DNA of 64,000 bases from Pseudochrobactrum sp. sp1633 (GCF_030376605.1 NZ_JARRAE010000010.1:90383-154382); one strand, 5' to 3'. Shown: positions 1 to 9,313, counted from the stretch's first letter. Notes: a model not told the origin generated them from the letters alone. Program-made: numbers and translations.

Positions 1-169
1 CGCGGATCACATCAGCAAAACGCAGAGCCTGAGCATAATTTTCGCCAAGCCCTGCCAGATATTTCAGCAGGTCAGATACGGTTACAACCTCTTGCGGCAA
101 ATCGAGATGCTCTTCGGATTTGCCGATCTGCTCCCGTACCCATGCGAAATAGACCAGTTTAACTGTCAT
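1..169 (-). CDS. moaD: Molybdopterin synthase small subunit MoaD (partial, start only)
   Basis: The first 56 codons of a minus-strand gene are present; the rest runs off the left edge. The translation begins MTVKLVYFAWVREQIGK, the ubiquitin-like fold start typical of MoaD, the sulfur carrier that pairs with MoaE to convert precursor Z to molybdopterin in the cytosol. The C-terminal Gly-Gly that would be decisive is outside the window. The gene starts 4 bases after the pgsA stop, so it is the downstream member of a pgsA-moaD unit, an order known from Brucella. Identity is inferred from the N-terminus plus this synteny. Confidence 0.75.
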   Translation of the reverse strand, partial: MTVKLVYFAWVREQIGKSEEHLDLPQEVVTVSDLLKYLAGLGENYAQALRFADVIR

Positions 170-173
170 AGCT

Positions 174-755
174 TTAATTGATCATATGTTTGATACCGGC
201 GCGGAAATAGTCCCAACCGGTATAGAGCGTCAGAAGAGCAGCGATCCACAGCAGAACCAGCCCCATCTCTGTTGTATAGGGCAGAATTTTATCACCGGCA
301 GGGCCGGCCAGCAGAAAGGCCAGCGCAACCATCTGCACAGTGGTTTTCCATTTTGCGAGCTGTGATACCGGTACGCTGACTTTGAGGTCAGCCAGATATT
401 CACGCAGGCCCGAAACCAGAATTTCGCGGCAGAGAATGATGATTGCAGCCCAGAGAGACCAACCGGCAATGGTACCGTCAGCGGCCAGCAGGAGGAGAAT
501 AGCGGCAACCAGCAATTTATCGGCAATCGGATCGAGCATGCGGCCGATATTGGATGTCTGTTTCCACATCCTTGCCAGATAGCCGTCAAAGAAATCTGTA
601 ATACTGGCAACAGCAAAAATGCCAAGTGCCCACCAGCGCGCGCTGTCACTGCTTTTCAGATGTCCTTCTAGGAAGAAGCACAGAACCACGAGGGGCACAG
701 CAGCGATACGTGCATATGTAAGGATGTTGGGCAGTGATAATGTGTGTTTACTCAT
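174..755 (-). CDS. pgsA: CDP-diacylglycerol-glycerol-3-phosphate 3-phosphatidyltransferase
   Basis: A 193-residue inner-membrane enzyme that makes phosphatidylglycerophosphate, the committed step to phosphatidylglycerol and cardiolipin. The CDP-alcohol phosphotransferase signature D-G-x2-A-R-x8-G-x3-D-x3-D is complete (D57, G58, A61, R62, G71, D75, D79). Several hydrophobic segments follow, and the length is normal for PgsA. It lies downstream of uvrC on the same strand with about 210 bases between them, and moaD begins 4 bases after its stop. An AGGGGA stretch stands just before the ATG. Confidence 0.95.
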   Translation of the reverse strand: MSKHTLSLPNILTYARIAAVPLVVLCFFLEGHLKSSDSARWWALGIFAVASITDFFDGYLARMWKQTSNIGRMLDPIADKLLVAAILLLLAADGTIAGWSLWAAIIILCREILVSGLREYLADLKVSVPVSQLAKWKTTVQMVALAFLLAGPAGDKILPYTTEMGLVLLWIAALLTLYTGWDYFRAGIKHMIN

Positions 756-966
756 AGTCCCCTATAACCCGTATTCTGGATAAGCATGAGCCGGAAGCCC
801 ATGACTGGAGAAGTTGAACCTTACGGCTCATGCAAAGAACAATCTGTTTTAAGCTATACAACAAATCAGTGTCAGCCTGTTACCATCAATCTCTCTATAC
901 GGTAAAAAGCAACACTCTGACGGGCAGTTTAAGCCTTATTATGTGTATATTGCGTCGGGTAAAGCA

Positions 967-3087
967 TTATTGATCACGAAAATGGTCGTAAATGCTTTGA
1001 GCAAGAGCTTCTGAAATCCCCTCAACTTTCATCAGGTCGGCCAGAGCCGCGCCCGAAACCGCTTTGGCCGTGCCGAATTCATGCAGCAAAGCCCTTTTGC
1101 GCGATGGGCCGATACCGGCAATTTCATCCAGCGGGCTTTTGATCATTTCTTTTTTGCGCTTCGCCCGATGGGTGCCGATGGCAAAACGGTGGGCTTCATC
1201 GCGCATACGCTGGATGAAGTACAAAACCGGATCGCGTGGGGGCAGGGTAAAAGCCGGTTTGCCGCTGACAAAAAAGCGCTCGCGTCCCGCATCGCGGTCG
1301 ACACCCTTGGCAATGCCAATGGAAATGACCTGATCGTTGATGCCGAGCTGCGTGAGAATTTCGCGCACCGCACCCACTTGCCCCTGACCGCCGTCGATCA
1401 GAATAACATCCGGCCATGCAGGGAAAGTGTCATCCGCAATATCCTGTGCATCAGCATCATTTTCTGCAGGAGCTTTTGGCTCCGCTACTGTGAGATCTTT
1501 CATGTGGTCTTTAATCAGACGACCGAAGCGGCGCTCAATCACTTCTTTCATCATGCCAAAGTCATCACCTGGCGTGATCTCTGTGGAGCGGATATTGAAC
1601 TTGCGATACTGGTTTTTTACAAACCCGTCGTGTCCTGCCACGATCATGCCACCAACGGCATTGGTACCCATAATATGGGAGTTATCATAAACCTCGATCC
1701 GGCGCGGTACGCGCGGCAAATTGAAGGTTTCTGTCATGGCTTTCAGCAGTCGCGCCTGCGAGGAGGTTTCTGCCAGACGACGCCCCAGCGTTTCGCGGGC
1801 GTTGGTCATGGCATGATCAACGAGATCTTTCTTTTCGCCGCGCTGTGGAACATTAATTTGCACACGGTGTCCGGAACCGGCTGACAGTGCATCGCCGAGC
1901 AGTTCCTGATCTTCCACGATCTCAGACAAAAGGATCAGTTTAGGGCAGGGCTTGTTATCGTAAAACTGGGTGATGAATGCGCCGAGCACTTCTGCCGCTG
2001 AAAGAGACGGATCAGCCTTCGGAAAATAGGCGCGGTTACCCCAGTTCTGTCCGGTGCGGAAGAAAAACACCTGAATACAGGCCAGTCCGCCTTCCTGATG
2101 AATGGCGAAGACATCTGCCTCATCAACCGTTTGCGGGTTGATACCCTGATGAGACTGGATATGGGAAAGCGCTGAAAGCCGGTCGCGATAAATTGCGGCG
2201 CGTTCAAAGTCGAGCTCATCTGAAGCCGCGCTCATCGCATCGCGCATATGCTCCTGCACGGCTTTGCTGCGGCCTGAGAGAAAGGCTTTGGCTTCACGTA
2301 CCAGCGCCGCATAATCCTCATCACTGACTTCATGGGTGCAAGGGCCTGAGCAGCGCTTAATCTGATGCAGAAGGCAGGGGCGAGAGCGGCTGTCGAACAT
2401 GGAATCAGCGCAGCTGCGCAACAGAAATGCGCGCTCCAGTGCATTGATCGTGCGGGTAACAGCACCGGCTGAGGCGAAGGGGCCGTAATATTCGCCCTTA
2501 CGGGAACGTGCACCGCGATGTTTAAAAATACCCGGTGCCCGCGTGTCGCCGGAAATCAGAATATAGGGAAAAGATTTATCATCACGAAGCAGAACATTAA
2601 AACGCGGACGTAAGCGTTTGATCAGATTCGCTTCCAGCAGCAGCGCTTCTGTTTCTGTGCGCGTGACCACAAACTCCATCGTCGTGGTTTCACGGATCAT
2701 ACGGGCAATACGGTTACTGTGCCCCTGTCCGCGGGCATAATTGCTGACGCGTTTTTTCAGGCTGCGGGCTTTGCCGACATAGAGCACGTCGCCCTCACGG
2801 TTGAACATGCGGTAAACGCCGGGACTGTTCGGCAGTTTTTTGACAAAAGCGTTGATAACCTCCGCGCCGCTTAACCCTTCAGAGGCAGCGTCAAATTCAT
2901 CTAATGCGGAATCCCAGCGAATATTGCTGGCTAAGGTAGCTGCAGAGCTGACCTCTTCGGTGAAGCCGTCTTCCGTATCAATGCTATCGTCCTGTTCGTC
3001 AGCAGTCATATCATCAAGCAGCAGTGTATCTTCATCCGGATTGTTACCAGATGGGAGAGTGCCATTGCTGTTTATGCTTTGTGTCAT
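967..3087 (-). CDS. uvrC: Excinuclease ABC subunit UvrC
   Basis: UvrC makes the two incisions around UvrAB-marked DNA lesions in nucleotide excision repair. The start chosen gives 706 residues: its ATG overlaps the TGA of the upstream SDR gene (ATGA), pointing to coupled translation; a longer reading frame running into that gene is unlikely. The GIY-YIG nuclease has GVY at 90-92 and YVG at 103-105. A UVR motif lies in the middle, then the RNase H-like nuclease, and helix-hairpin-helix repeats close the protein (GIG and EGIS region). The roughly 70-residue acidic, Asp/Glu-rich extension before the GIY-YIG domain is longer than in E. coli UvrC. Confidence 0.96.
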   Translation of the reverse strand: MTQSINSNGTLPSGNNPDEDTLLLDDMTADEQDDSIDTEDGFTEEVSSAATLASNIRWDSALDEFDAASEGLSGAEVINAFVKKLPNSPGVYRMFNREGDVLYVGKARSLKKRVSNYARGQGHSNRIARMIRETTTMEFVVTRTETEALLLEANLIKRLRPRFNVLLRDDKSFPYILISGDTRAPGIFKHRGARSRKGEYYGPFASAGAVTRTINALERAFLLRSCADSMFDSRSRPCLLHQIKRCSGPCTHEVSDEDYAALVREAKAFLSGRSKAVQEHMRDAMSAASDELDFERAAIYRDRLSALSHIQSHQGINPQTVDEADVFAIHQEGGLACIQVFFFRTGQNWGNRAYFPKADPSLSAAEVLGAFITQFYDNKPCPKLILLSEIVEDQELLGDALSAGSGHRVQINVPQRGEKKDLVDHAMTNARETLGRRLAETSSQARLLKAMTETFNLPRVPRRIEVYDNSHIMGTNAVGGMIVAGHDGFVKNQYRKFNIRSTEITPGDDFGMMKEVIERRFGRLIKDHMKDLTVAEPKAPAENDADAQDIADDTFPAWPDVILIDGGQGQVGAVREILTQLGINDQVISIGIAKGVDRDAGRERFFVSGKPAFTLPPRDPVLYFIQRMRDEAHRFAIGTHRAKRKKEMIKSPLDEIAGIGPSRKRALLHEFGTAKAVSGAALADLMKVEGISEALAQSIYDHFRDQ

Positions 3088-3866
3088 TCCGAAATACCTG
3101 CGATATCCGGCGTTTCCCATGCCAGATGCTGTCCGCCGTCCAGAGCAATCATTTGCCCTGTGATGGAGCGTGTCTTCCACAGATAGTCAATCGTGGCGGC
3201 AAATTCATCTAGATGCGGGGCTTTTTTTAGCAATACGCCATCAACCTGTTTTTCAAAGTCTTCGACCTTTTGCCTTTCGCTCGGCAGAGTTGGGCCAGGA
3301 GCAATGGCATTAACGCGGATTGCAGGTGCCAGCGCCTGCGCAAGCGTGCGCGTAGCTGTCCACAGAGCGGTTTTAGACAATGTATAAGAAAGAAAATGCG
3401 GATTGAGCTTCCACACCCGCTGATCGGTAATATTGATGATCAATCCCTGATCGCCTTCGGGCAGAGCCTCGGCCATTGCCTGCGCCAGAAACACCGGCGC
3501 TTTAAGATGGATAGCAAAATGCCTGTCCCAGAGGTCATGAGAGAGTGACCCGATACGGTCGTCTTCAAACAGCGAGGCATTGTTGATCAGCAGGCCGACA
3601 GGGCCGAAATGCTGCTGCGCATCATTGATGAGACCGGCCACTTGCGCAGCGTCAGACAGGTCTGCTGTTACAATTGCAGCTTTGCCGCCGCTGTCGCGTA
3701 TACGTTGCACCAGTTCCTGAGCCTGTGTGGCGGAGCGGTTGCAATGAATAATAACCGGATAACCACGGGCTGCCAGGTCCTGTGCAATATGACTGCCGAT
3801 GCGTTTTGCACCACCGGTAATCAGGGCAACAGGTAAGGTTTCAGACTCTGTCCGCTTGGCAGTCAT
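3084..3866 (-). CDS. SDR-family oxidoreductase, FolM/pteridine-reductase-like
   Basis: A 260-residue short-chain dehydrogenase: NAD(P) motif TGGAKRIG at 17-24, NNAS at 95-98, catalytic YTLSK at 161-165. The usual catalytic Ser is replaced by Asp148 (ITDQR), and the nucleotide motif carries K-R before I-G. Both features are known from pteridine reductase PTR1 and from FolM (dihydromonapterin/dihydrofolate reductase). A pterin substrate is therefore likely, but this is inference. The start follows GGAGAAGGAGC; an in-frame ATG 21 codons upstream is possible. The stop overlaps the uvrC start by 4 bases, so the two are probably co-translated. Confidence 0.85.
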   Translation of the reverse strand: MTAKRTESETLPVALITGGAKRIGSHIAQDLAARGYPVIIHCNRSATQAQELVQRIRDSGGKAAIVTADLSDAAQVAGLINDAQQHFGPVGLLINNASLFEDDRIGSLSHDLWDRHFAIHLKAPVFLAQAMAEALPEGDQGLIINITDQRVWKLNPHFLSYTLSKTALWTATRTLAQALAPAIRVNAIAPGPTLPSERQKVEDFEKQVDGVLLKKAPHLDEFAATIDYLWKTRSITGQMIALDGGQHLAWETPDIAGISE

Positions 3867-4260
3867 TGGTAACAGGCTCCTTCTCCTGCCGTTTGTATCC
3901 GGCATTATGGTGATGCAAATCAGGTGCAATGAAATAACAGTATCACGGAATAATCTGTTTTACCGGAATACAAAAATACGGATTAGAAAAATTCCGCAGG
4001 CGGCACATTCCAGACTGATGTAGCTGAAAATTTCCATTGAATATAATTATAATAAAAAATTGCGCTAACTAATTAATATTAAAGAAAATGTTGCGGTATT
4101 GCACCATCTTTTTTCGTTCATTTTTCTGCCGTTTTTCGATCACTTTTATGCATTTTAGCCTGTGTCTCCTGTTGATGTTGACAGGGGCATAAGCCGGACA
4201 CAACGGTTTTTTGTTGTGCCGGTTCTCATTTTTAAAATTGGAATACTACAAGGAAATTTT
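3867..4260. promoter_or_regulatory. AT-rich upstream region and leader of the first porin-like gene
   Basis: This 394-base gap holds the start region of the leftward SDR-uvrC unit and the rightward omp leader. The middle (about 4,030-4,090) is very AT-rich, as expected of a strong promoter. A 29-base stem-loop at 4,194-4,222 (arms CCGG-A-CACAAC and GTTGTGCCGG around a T-rich loop) lies 38 bases before the ATG and is followed by a T-rich stretch. No gene is seen here. Confidence 0.5.
4194..4222 (+). promoter_or_regulatory. Stem-loop in the leader of the first omp gene
   Basis: Ten paired bases (CCGG and CACAAC against GTTGTG and CCGG, one A bulged) enclose a GGTTTTTT loop, 38 bases before the start codon. 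It may stabilise the mRNA, attenuate transcription or bind a small RNA. Only the structure is seen; function is not established. Confidence 0.5.
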
Positions 4261-4926
4261 ATGAAACATTTTAAAACTCTGGCGCTTGTTTCAACCGCGG
4301 CCATTTCATTCGCAGTACCTGCCTCGGCAGCCGATATCGTTCGTGCACAGCCTGTGGCTCCGGCGCCTGTTGCTTCGGTCGTTCCGCAGGATAGTTGGGC
4401 AGGCGGATATACCGGTCTTTATCTCGGTGGTGCAAAAAACCGGTTTGGGGCTACAGTTAATGGGGGTAATTTTCATAAGAATGCTGCCAAGTTTGGTGCC
4501 TATAGCGGCTGGAACTTCCAGAATGGCAATATTGTGTACGGTGTTGAAGGTGACGTCGGCTACAACACGGCTAAGGCTGGTAAAGTCAGTGAAAACGAAG
4601 CCTCTGTAAAAACCGGTTTTGAAGGGTCTCTGCGCGGCCGTCTGGGTTACGACATGGGCGTGTTCATGCCTTATGTGACAGCTGGTGTTGCCGGTACGCA
4701 GATTAAATATAACGGCGGTGACGCGGGATCGAAGAAAACATTCCGTACCGGCTGGACAGCTGGCGTCGGGACAGAGGCCAAGCTGACGGATAACATTACT
4801 GCCCGTGTGGAGTATCGTTATTCTGACTTCGGCAAAAAGAATATTACCTTGTCACAAGATGCCTATATTCCGGCTTCAACATTCAAGACTCACGAAATCC
4901 GTATGGGCGTCGGCTACAAGTTCTGA
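4261..4926 (+). CDS. Omp25/Omp31-family outer membrane beta-barrel protein (paralogue 1)
   Basis: A 221-residue precursor. Residues 1-23 form a Sec signal peptide ending ASA. The mature part has the 8-stranded barrel pattern of Brucella Omp25/Omp31 proteins: [13 protein letters not shown] near the start, [35 protein letters not shown], and a C-terminal GVGYKF with terminal Phe for BAM-dependent insertion. The ATG at 4,261 follows AAGGAAATTTT; an in-frame start 99 bases upstream would spoil the signal peptide. It is about half identical by eye to the next gene, so the pair is a tandem duplication. A terminator follows at 5,045. Confidence 0.92.
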   Translation: MKHFKTLALVSTAAISFAVPASAADIVRAQPVAPAPVASVVPQDSWAGGYTGLYLGGAKNRFGATVNGGNFHKNAAKFGAYSGWNFQNGNIVYGVEGDVGYNTAKAGKVSENEASVKTGFEGSLRGRLGYDMGVFMPYVTAGVAGTQIKYNGGDAGSKKTFRTGWTAGVGTEAKLTDNITARVEYRYSDFGKKNITLSQDAYIPASTFKTHEIRMGVGYKF

Positions 4927-5044
4927 AAATATCTGACCGGACCGTGTACAAAACTGTATGCGACCCCGTACCGGATAAAAGGGCGGTCATTAAATGATCT
5001 GCTTTGCCGGAAAGACTGATATTTGACGAGTTTCTAACATACTG

Positions 5045-5074
5045 AAAAGGCTGGTTTTCGAACCGGCCTTTTTT
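5045..5074 (+). terminator. Rho-independent terminator after omp paralogue 1
   Basis: Inverted repeat AAAAGGCTGGTT / AACCGGCCTTTTTT with one imperfect pair, followed by a T run, about 120 bases after the stop codon. Confidence 0.75.
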
Positions 5075-5245
5075 GAATCTAAGGCTAAAGTTATCGGTGT
5101 AAGTGATTGTGAAGATTTGAACCGGCCGACACCATTTAAACATAATATGGCCGGTATTTTTCCATCACTCTGCATTTGTGCTGCCGTATTGTCCCTGCAT
5201 CTTTTATCACGTCGGGCAACTTTCTTTTCTCCGTACGAAAAAAGA

Positions 5246-5283
5246 AAGAGGGGCTCCTCTGTAAGACACAGAGGCTCTTTTTG
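5246..5283 (+). promoter_or_regulatory. Hairpin upstream of the second omp gene (leader structure or terminator)
   Basis: CCTCTGT and ACAGAGG pair around AAGAC and are extended by AAAGAG/CTCTTT, with a short T run. It ends 47 bases before the ATG at 5,330. It either ends read-through transcripts or is a leader element like the one before the first paralogue. Confidence 0.5.
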
Positions 5284-5329
5284 AAGTTCAATGCCAAACA
5301 GGTTATTTAAATTTATAAGGACAAGGCGT

Positions 5330-5980
5330 ATGCGCACTATCAAATCTCTGGCACTTGCTTCTGTTGCGTTGTTGCCGCTTTCGGCCACAGCTTTTGCCGC
5401 AGATGCGATTCAACCGCAGACATATGAGCCTGCTCCGGTTGTGGACACTGCTCCGCAGAATAGCTGGGCTGGCGGTTATACAGGTCTGTATCTGGGCTAT
5501 GGCATCAACAAATTCAAAACCGACAATGCTGTCGGTGATTTGAAAGACAACAATGCCAAGTTCGGTGGTTATGCTGGCTGGAACTTCCAGAACGATAACA
5601 TCGTTTACGGTGTGGAAGGTGACGCCGGCTACAATTGGGCGAAAAAGGAAGAGCTGGGTCTGACCGCAAAAAGCGGCTTTGAAGGCTCGCTGCGTGCCCG
5701 TCTTGGTGTCGATATGGGGCCGGTTATGCCTTATGTGACAGCCGGTGTGGCCGGTACGCAGGTGAAATTCTCCGATGCAACCTCATCGCAGGATAATTTC
5801 CGCGTTGGCTGGACAGCCGGTGCCGGTGCTGAAACCTTCCTGACGGAAAATATTACTGCCCGTCTGGAATACCGTTATTCCGATTTCGGTAAGAAAGACT
5901 ACCAGCTGAATAGCGGCACAGTGAATGACGGTGGTCTTCAGACCCATGATCTGCGTCTGGGTGTTGGCTACAAGTTCTGA
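5330..5980 (+). CDS. Omp25/Omp31-family outer membrane beta-barrel protein (paralogue 2)
   Basis: A 216-residue precursor with a signal peptide to about residue 22 (AFAAD junction). The mature barrel repeats the motifs of its neighbour: [49 protein letters not shown], and a C-terminal GVGYKF. These proteins are abundant structural barrels of the Brucellaceae outer membrane and are often linked to surface charge and host interaction. The ATG at 5,330 is preferred over one 39 bases upstream because it gives a normal signal peptide. A strong terminator follows. Confidence 0.92.
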   Translation: MRTIKSLALASVALLPLSATAFAADAIQPQTYEPAPVVDTAPQNSWAGGYTGLYLGYGINKFKTDNAVGDLKDNNAKFGGYAGWNFQNDNIVYGVEGDAGYNWAKKEELGLTAKSGFEGSLRARLGVDMGPVMPYVTAGVAGTQVKFSDATSSQDNFRVGWTAGAGAETFLTENITARLEYRYSDFGKKDYQLNSGTVNDGGLQTHDLRLGVGYKF

Positions 5981-5996
5981 TCCGTATGGATTTAGT

Positions 5997-6029
5997 AAAA
6001 AAGCCGGGAAGCAATTCCCGGCTTTTTTT
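5997..6029 (+). terminator. Rho-independent terminator after omp paralogue 2
   Basis: Perfect stem AAGCCGGGAA / TTCCCGGCTT with loop GCAA and seven T, directly after the stop. It also suits the converging GST gene on the other strand. Confidence 0.9.
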
Positions 6030-6041
6030 GTATTTTATCAA

Positions 6042-6641
6042 TTATGCCTTTGGCAGCTGTGCAGCCAGCTCAGGATGCAGATCTGCAAAGCGTTTGGCCC
6101 AGCGCTTCAGCTTCGGGCGGCCACGCTCCCAGCCATTGCCGAAACGCAATGTCAGATAGCCGAGTGCTGCGGCAATCGCGATATGTCCGCCGTTGATTTT
6201 AGCGCCGATACGCGGCGCGGTTTCATTCAGCAGATCCAGCGTGCGTTCTGCTTTTTTCCAGTACCAGTCCAGCACCGGCTGATGCACGATTTCTTCAGGC
6301 CGCATGCGGCGTTCATAAACATGTGCAACGAGCACATCACAAAGACCGTCAGCAATGGCCTCAAACTTTTCTGCATCAAGACGTTTCTCGGCATTGCGGG
6401 GAAACAGCTTGTTGCCGGAAAGGCGGTTGAGATATTGCGTGATAACGCGGCTGTCGAAAACAGTTTTGCCTTCCGGCGTAACCAGCGTCGGAATTTTGCC
6501 GAGCGGATTGGCGGCAATCAGTTCTGCCGGTTCATCGCTGGTGACAACAATATGTTTCTCAAGCTCAATACCGGTATAAAGTGCCGCGAGGCGTACTTTG
6601 GCACTGAAAGGTGAGGTCGGTGATGTGTAAAGCTTATGCAT
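6042..6641 (-). CDS. Glutathione S-transferase family protein
   Basis: A 199-residue cytosolic GST. The thioredoxin-like N-terminal domain has TSPTSPFSAKVR at 6-17 (Ser is the likely glutathione-activating residue), the cis-proline loop KIPTLV near 50, and a DSR motif near 63 that binds the glutathione gamma-glutamyl group. The C-terminal half is the all-helical domain. Substrate is unknown. It stands alone, convergent with the omp genes and separated from the RNase T2 gene by a repeat. Confidence 0.87.
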   Translation of the reverse strand: MHKLYTSPTSPFSAKVRLAALYTGIELEKHIVVTSDEPAELIAANPLGKIPTLVTPEGKTVFDSRVITQYLNRLSGNKLFPRNAEKRLDAEKFEAIADGLCDVLVAHVYERRMRPEEIVHQPVLDWYWKKAERTLDLLNETAPRIGAKINGGHIAIAAALGYLTLRFGNGWERGRPKLKRWAKRFADLHPELAAQLPKA

Positions 6642-6659
6642 GTTTGAAAGCCTGAGGTT

Positions 6660-6761
6660 GGAGCATTTCCAGTAAAAGTGGAAACCGGTTTTGCGTTAAG
6701 ATATGCGTAAAACTAAGAGATGAAGCATTTCCTGTGGTTAAAAATAAACCGGAAATGCTCC
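6660..6761. repeat. Palindromic intergenic repeat, Bru-RS-like
   Basis: A 102-base element bounded by the inverted ends GGAGCATTTCC and GGAAATGCTCC, with an internal AAACCGGTTTTGCG. Length and ends match the palindromic repeats of about 100 bases known in Brucella (Bru-RS) and related rhizobia. A degenerate copy lies at 8,099. The identification rests on recall of the family. Confidence 0.65.
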
Positions 6762-6766
6762 AGTGA

Positions 6767-7624
6767 TCAGCGATTGGGCAGAAGAGTAACAGAACGGCTA
6801 CGGCAGGAGTTGCGATCAACCTCGCCGCAAGAGCGGAATTTAAGACCTTTATCCATACAAATACGCACTTCCTGTATGCGCCTGCGATTGCAGGTCACAG
6901 CAATGGCATCTGCGGGCAGGCCGGGATTAGCGGCGATAAAGGCCTTTTCAATGAGTTGCGGATCAACCGTACGCGGACTGGTGACATTGCGCAGAGCAGG
7001 AGGTACAGTCACGGCCTGATAGGCATTCTGCACTGTTGAAAAATAATCGCGCTGGCTGATGCCCGCACAGGTGCCATGCTTGCGCCATTCGTGACGCATC
7101 AGACCTGCTGAGGGCATGATATCCGAGAGTTCGGAAACCAGATCGCGGGGCACCAGATCATTCGCCTGCCTGTGGTCGCAGCTTTCAGGAAAGCCACGGT
7201 CATATTGCGGCCAGAGACCATGAACGATGAAGCCGTAGCTGCGTCCGGTGCCGCATTGCTGGCGTGCATTGGCGCGGTTGCCATTATCCGCACAATAGCT
7301 TGGCGACCAGCTGAGCGACAAAACATAGAAATCAAAATTCGCATTAGCAGAAGGCACAGAAGGCGCAGGGGTGTTTTGCGGCTTTACCGGTGCGCGTTGC
7401 GGAATTTTATTTTCCGGCCTTAGCGCCGGACGCTCCTGATTACCAAGAGGGCTGAGCTTGCGCAGATCATTGCCCATGCCCTGCAACAGCTTTTCGTTGA
7501 GCGGCTGAGCGTTCACAGGTGAAGTGAAAGCGCATGTCAGCACGAGCAGTATGGCGGAGGCAGAAAAACAGCCCGTCATGCAACGCGCATACGGGCTGGG
7601 CTTTTTAAATGAAGATTTCAGCAT
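6767..7624 (-). CDS. Ribonuclease T2 family protein, secreted
   Basis: A 285-residue endoribonuclease precursor. An N-terminal hydrophobic segment ending near residue 39 (VNA) is the signal sequence. A Pro-rich linker (about 65-95) precedes the catalytic domain. Both active-site signatures are intact: FIVHGLWPQ at 132-140 (CAS I) and HEWRKHGTC at 178-186 (CAS II). Cysteines for the fold's disulfides are present. It should cleave RNA through a 2',3'-cyclic phosphate in the periplasm or outside the cell. It starts 8 bases after the small exported gene upstream, so the two form an operon. Confidence 0.92.
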   Translation of the reverse strand: MLKSSFKKPSPYARCMTGCFSASAILLVLTCAFTSPVNAQPLNEKLLQGMGNDLRKLSPLGNQERPALRPENKIPQRAPVKPQNTPAPSVPSANANFDFYVLSLSWSPSYCADNGNRANARQQCGTGRSYGFIVHGLWPQYDRGFPESCDHRQANDLVPRDLVSELSDIMPSAGLMRHEWRKHGTCAGISQRDYFSTVQNAYQAVTVPPALRNVTSPRTVDPQLIEKAFIAANPGLPADAIAVTCNRRRIQEVRICMDKGLKFRSCGEVDRNSCRSRSVTLLPNR

Positions 7625-7632
7625 TCTGCAAA

Positions 7633-8073
7633 TCAGCGGAGAACGCGGCAGCGGCCGTCATAGACAAACCATTTGTCGAAACCGTCTACACAGGATTCCA
7701 CATTGCGTCCCATAGAAGCCAGTCCCTGACGTTCTTCTACCAGATACCACATATTCCGGTTTTCACCGTTGGAGAGAACGGCGGTAGCGCGGCAATAATG
7801 ACGCTCAATGCCTGACGGATAGGTTTTAGCATCAAAGCGGGTGGTGTTCACGTTGCTGACAGCGTTGATGCTGACAGCCGGCATTTCCGGCACGCCACGC
7901 ACGAGGCGGTCAAACTGGGCGACAGCGCTGTTAATAACACTCTGCTCATGGCAGACAGTGTCAGCACCTGCTGCGGGCGCGGTTGCAATATAATCTGCAG
8001 CCTGCGCCTGAGAAAAAGAACCTGCCGACAGACCTGCAAACAGCGCGAAAGCAAAAGCGGAGCGAAATGACAT
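7633..8073 (-). CDS. Small exported protein of unknown function, upstream of RNase T2
   Basis: 146 residues with a clear signal peptide (cleavage near QAQAAD, residue 25). The mature part has four cysteines (VCHEQ, HYCRAT, ESCVDG, GRCRVL), probably two disulfides, and ends in a basic CRVLR. I do not recognise a family. Its tight spacing with the RNase T2 gene suggests joint expression and perhaps a shared periplasmic role such as inhibitor or partner, but nothing in the sequence proves that. Confidence 0.7.
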   Translation of the reverse strand: MSFRSAFAFALFAGLSAGSFSQAQAADYIATAPAAGADTVCHEQSVINSAVAQFDRLVRGVPEMPAVSINAVSNVNTTRFDAKTYPSGIERHYCRATAVLSNGENRNMWYLVEERQGLASMGRNVESCVDGFDKWFVYDGRCRVLR

Positions 8074-8098
8074 GAGTCTGTCCCTGTTTTAAAACACT

Positions 8099-8195
8099 GA
8101 GCATTTCCGGGGCAAAAGCGGATACCGGTTTGCGTCGGGAAATGCGTCCAAAAAGAGAATGCAGTGCCGATGATTCCGTATCACCGGAACTGCCT
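8099..8195. repeat. Degenerate copy of the palindromic intergenic repeat
   Basis: Begins GAGCATTTCC, carries GGATACCGGTTTGCG in the same position as the copy at 6,660, and ends in a decayed complementary half around CACCGGAACTGCC. It lies between the RNase T2 operon and rlmJ. Confidence 0.5.
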
Positions 8196-8275
8196 TGACC
8201 ATAGTTTTTGCCATATTCCTGTTGCGGGTCAAGCCTCAACAGCGCACAAGAGAGTGATCCTTGATAAATGAGCGC

Positions 8276-9160
8276 TTATTTTTCTGTGCGCTCTTCGCCC
8301 GTGATCCACTCAATCCGGTAGCTACCCTGATTATTCTCGCCGAACAGCTTGGCAAGCCAGGGAGAAATTTTGGCCATTTCTTCTTGCAGGAGATAAGGCG
8401 GGTTAACCACAATCATGCCTGTACCGTCAAAGCGCTCTTCCTGAGACGGCGCACGAACAGACAATTCCAGCCGCAGAATTTTTGGCAGTCCGCTCTCTTT
8501 TAAACCGGCGATAAAGCGGTTGACTTCACGCCGGTCTTTAACCGGATACCACAGAGCATAGGTGCCGGTGGCAAAGCGGCGATGGGCTTTCATCAACCCG
8601 TCCACCAGCCGGTCAAATTCTCCGGCGATTTCAAACGGCGGGTCAACCAGCACCAGACCGCGTTTTTCCTTCGGCGGCAGATGCGCACCAAGTGCCAGCC
8701 AGCCATTGAGCTCGGTCACGCGGGTCTGATAATCGCCTTCAAACAGGGCTGCCAGTGTTTTGGCATCCTGAGGGTGCAGTTCCAGCGCTGAGAGACGATC
8801 CTGCGGGCGCATCAGGTGGCGGGTAAGCAGGGGAGAGCCCGGATAGAAGCGCAGGTTCTTGCCATTATTAGCGCTGTTTTCCTGCTCGATAACGTCAAGA
8901 TAAGGCGCGATCAGTTCCAGCACCGGTGCAGGAATTGCGTCTTTGGCCTTGGCGTCGATAACTTGCTCAATGCCACCACGCCATTCTAGCGTTTTGCCTG
9001 CTTCCACACCGCCGAGGTCATAGCGCCCGATACCGGCATGAGTATCAATCACGCGCAAGCCTGCTTCTTTGCGCTGCATATAAAGCAGCACACGGGTCAG
9101 AACGATATGTTTGAACACATCGGCAAAGTTTCCGGCGTGATAGGCGTGACGATAATTCAT
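8276..9160 (-). CDS. rlmJ: 23S rRNA (adenine(2030)-N(6))-methyltransferase RlmJ
   Basis: A 294-residue SAM-dependent methyltransferase. The start MNYRHAYHAGNFADVFKH is the highly conserved N-terminus of RlmJ (YhiR). The SAM motif is VIDTHAGIG at 38-46, and the catalytic N6-adenine motif is DPPF at 173-176. It methylates A2030 of 23S rRNA; loss is usually mild. It is a single gene, divergent from the EamA transporter. Confidence 0.93.
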   Translation of the reverse strand: MNYRHAYHAGNFADVFKHIVLTRVLLYMQRKEAGLRVIDTHAGIGRYDLGGVEAGKTLEWRGGIEQVIDAKAKDAIPAPVLELIAPYLDVIEQENSANNGKNLRFYPGSPLLTRHLMRPQDRLSALELHPQDAKTLAALFEGDYQTRVTELNGWLALGAHLPPKEKRGLVLVDPPFEIAGEFDRLVDGLMKAHRRFATGTYALWYPVKDRREVNRFIAGLKESGLPKILRLELSVRAPSQEERFDGTGMIVVNPPYLLQEEMAKISPWLAKLFGENNQGSYRIEWITGEERTEK

Positions 9161-9313
9161 AATCAGTTATTTCCGGTTGGCGTAGTCAGGCAGGTAAAGA
9201 TGGCCGATTACAGCCATATATCGGTTCGCGGATGATTATGCCATAACCAGTATACCGGATGTGCAGTCAATCTGATTCTGCCTTTTAGACCGGTTATGTA
9301 ACAGTCCGGTGAC

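Larger units (their letters stand above)
4927..5329. other. Intergenic region between the two omp paralogues
   Basis: About 400 bases with no supported gene. It contains the terminator of the first gene (5,045-5,074) and, near the second gene, a hairpin at 5,246-5,283. The two minus-strand reading frames that cross it lack recognisable features and a good ribosome binding site. Confidence 0.6.

Noticed and set aside
1081..1884. A 267-codon plus-strand open frame
   Set aside because: It lies fully antisense to uvrC, has no ribosome binding site or family features, and is a codon-bias shadow.
5925..6614. A 229-codon plus-strand open frame
   Set aside because: It covers the omp terminator and runs antisense to the GST gene; no coding features.
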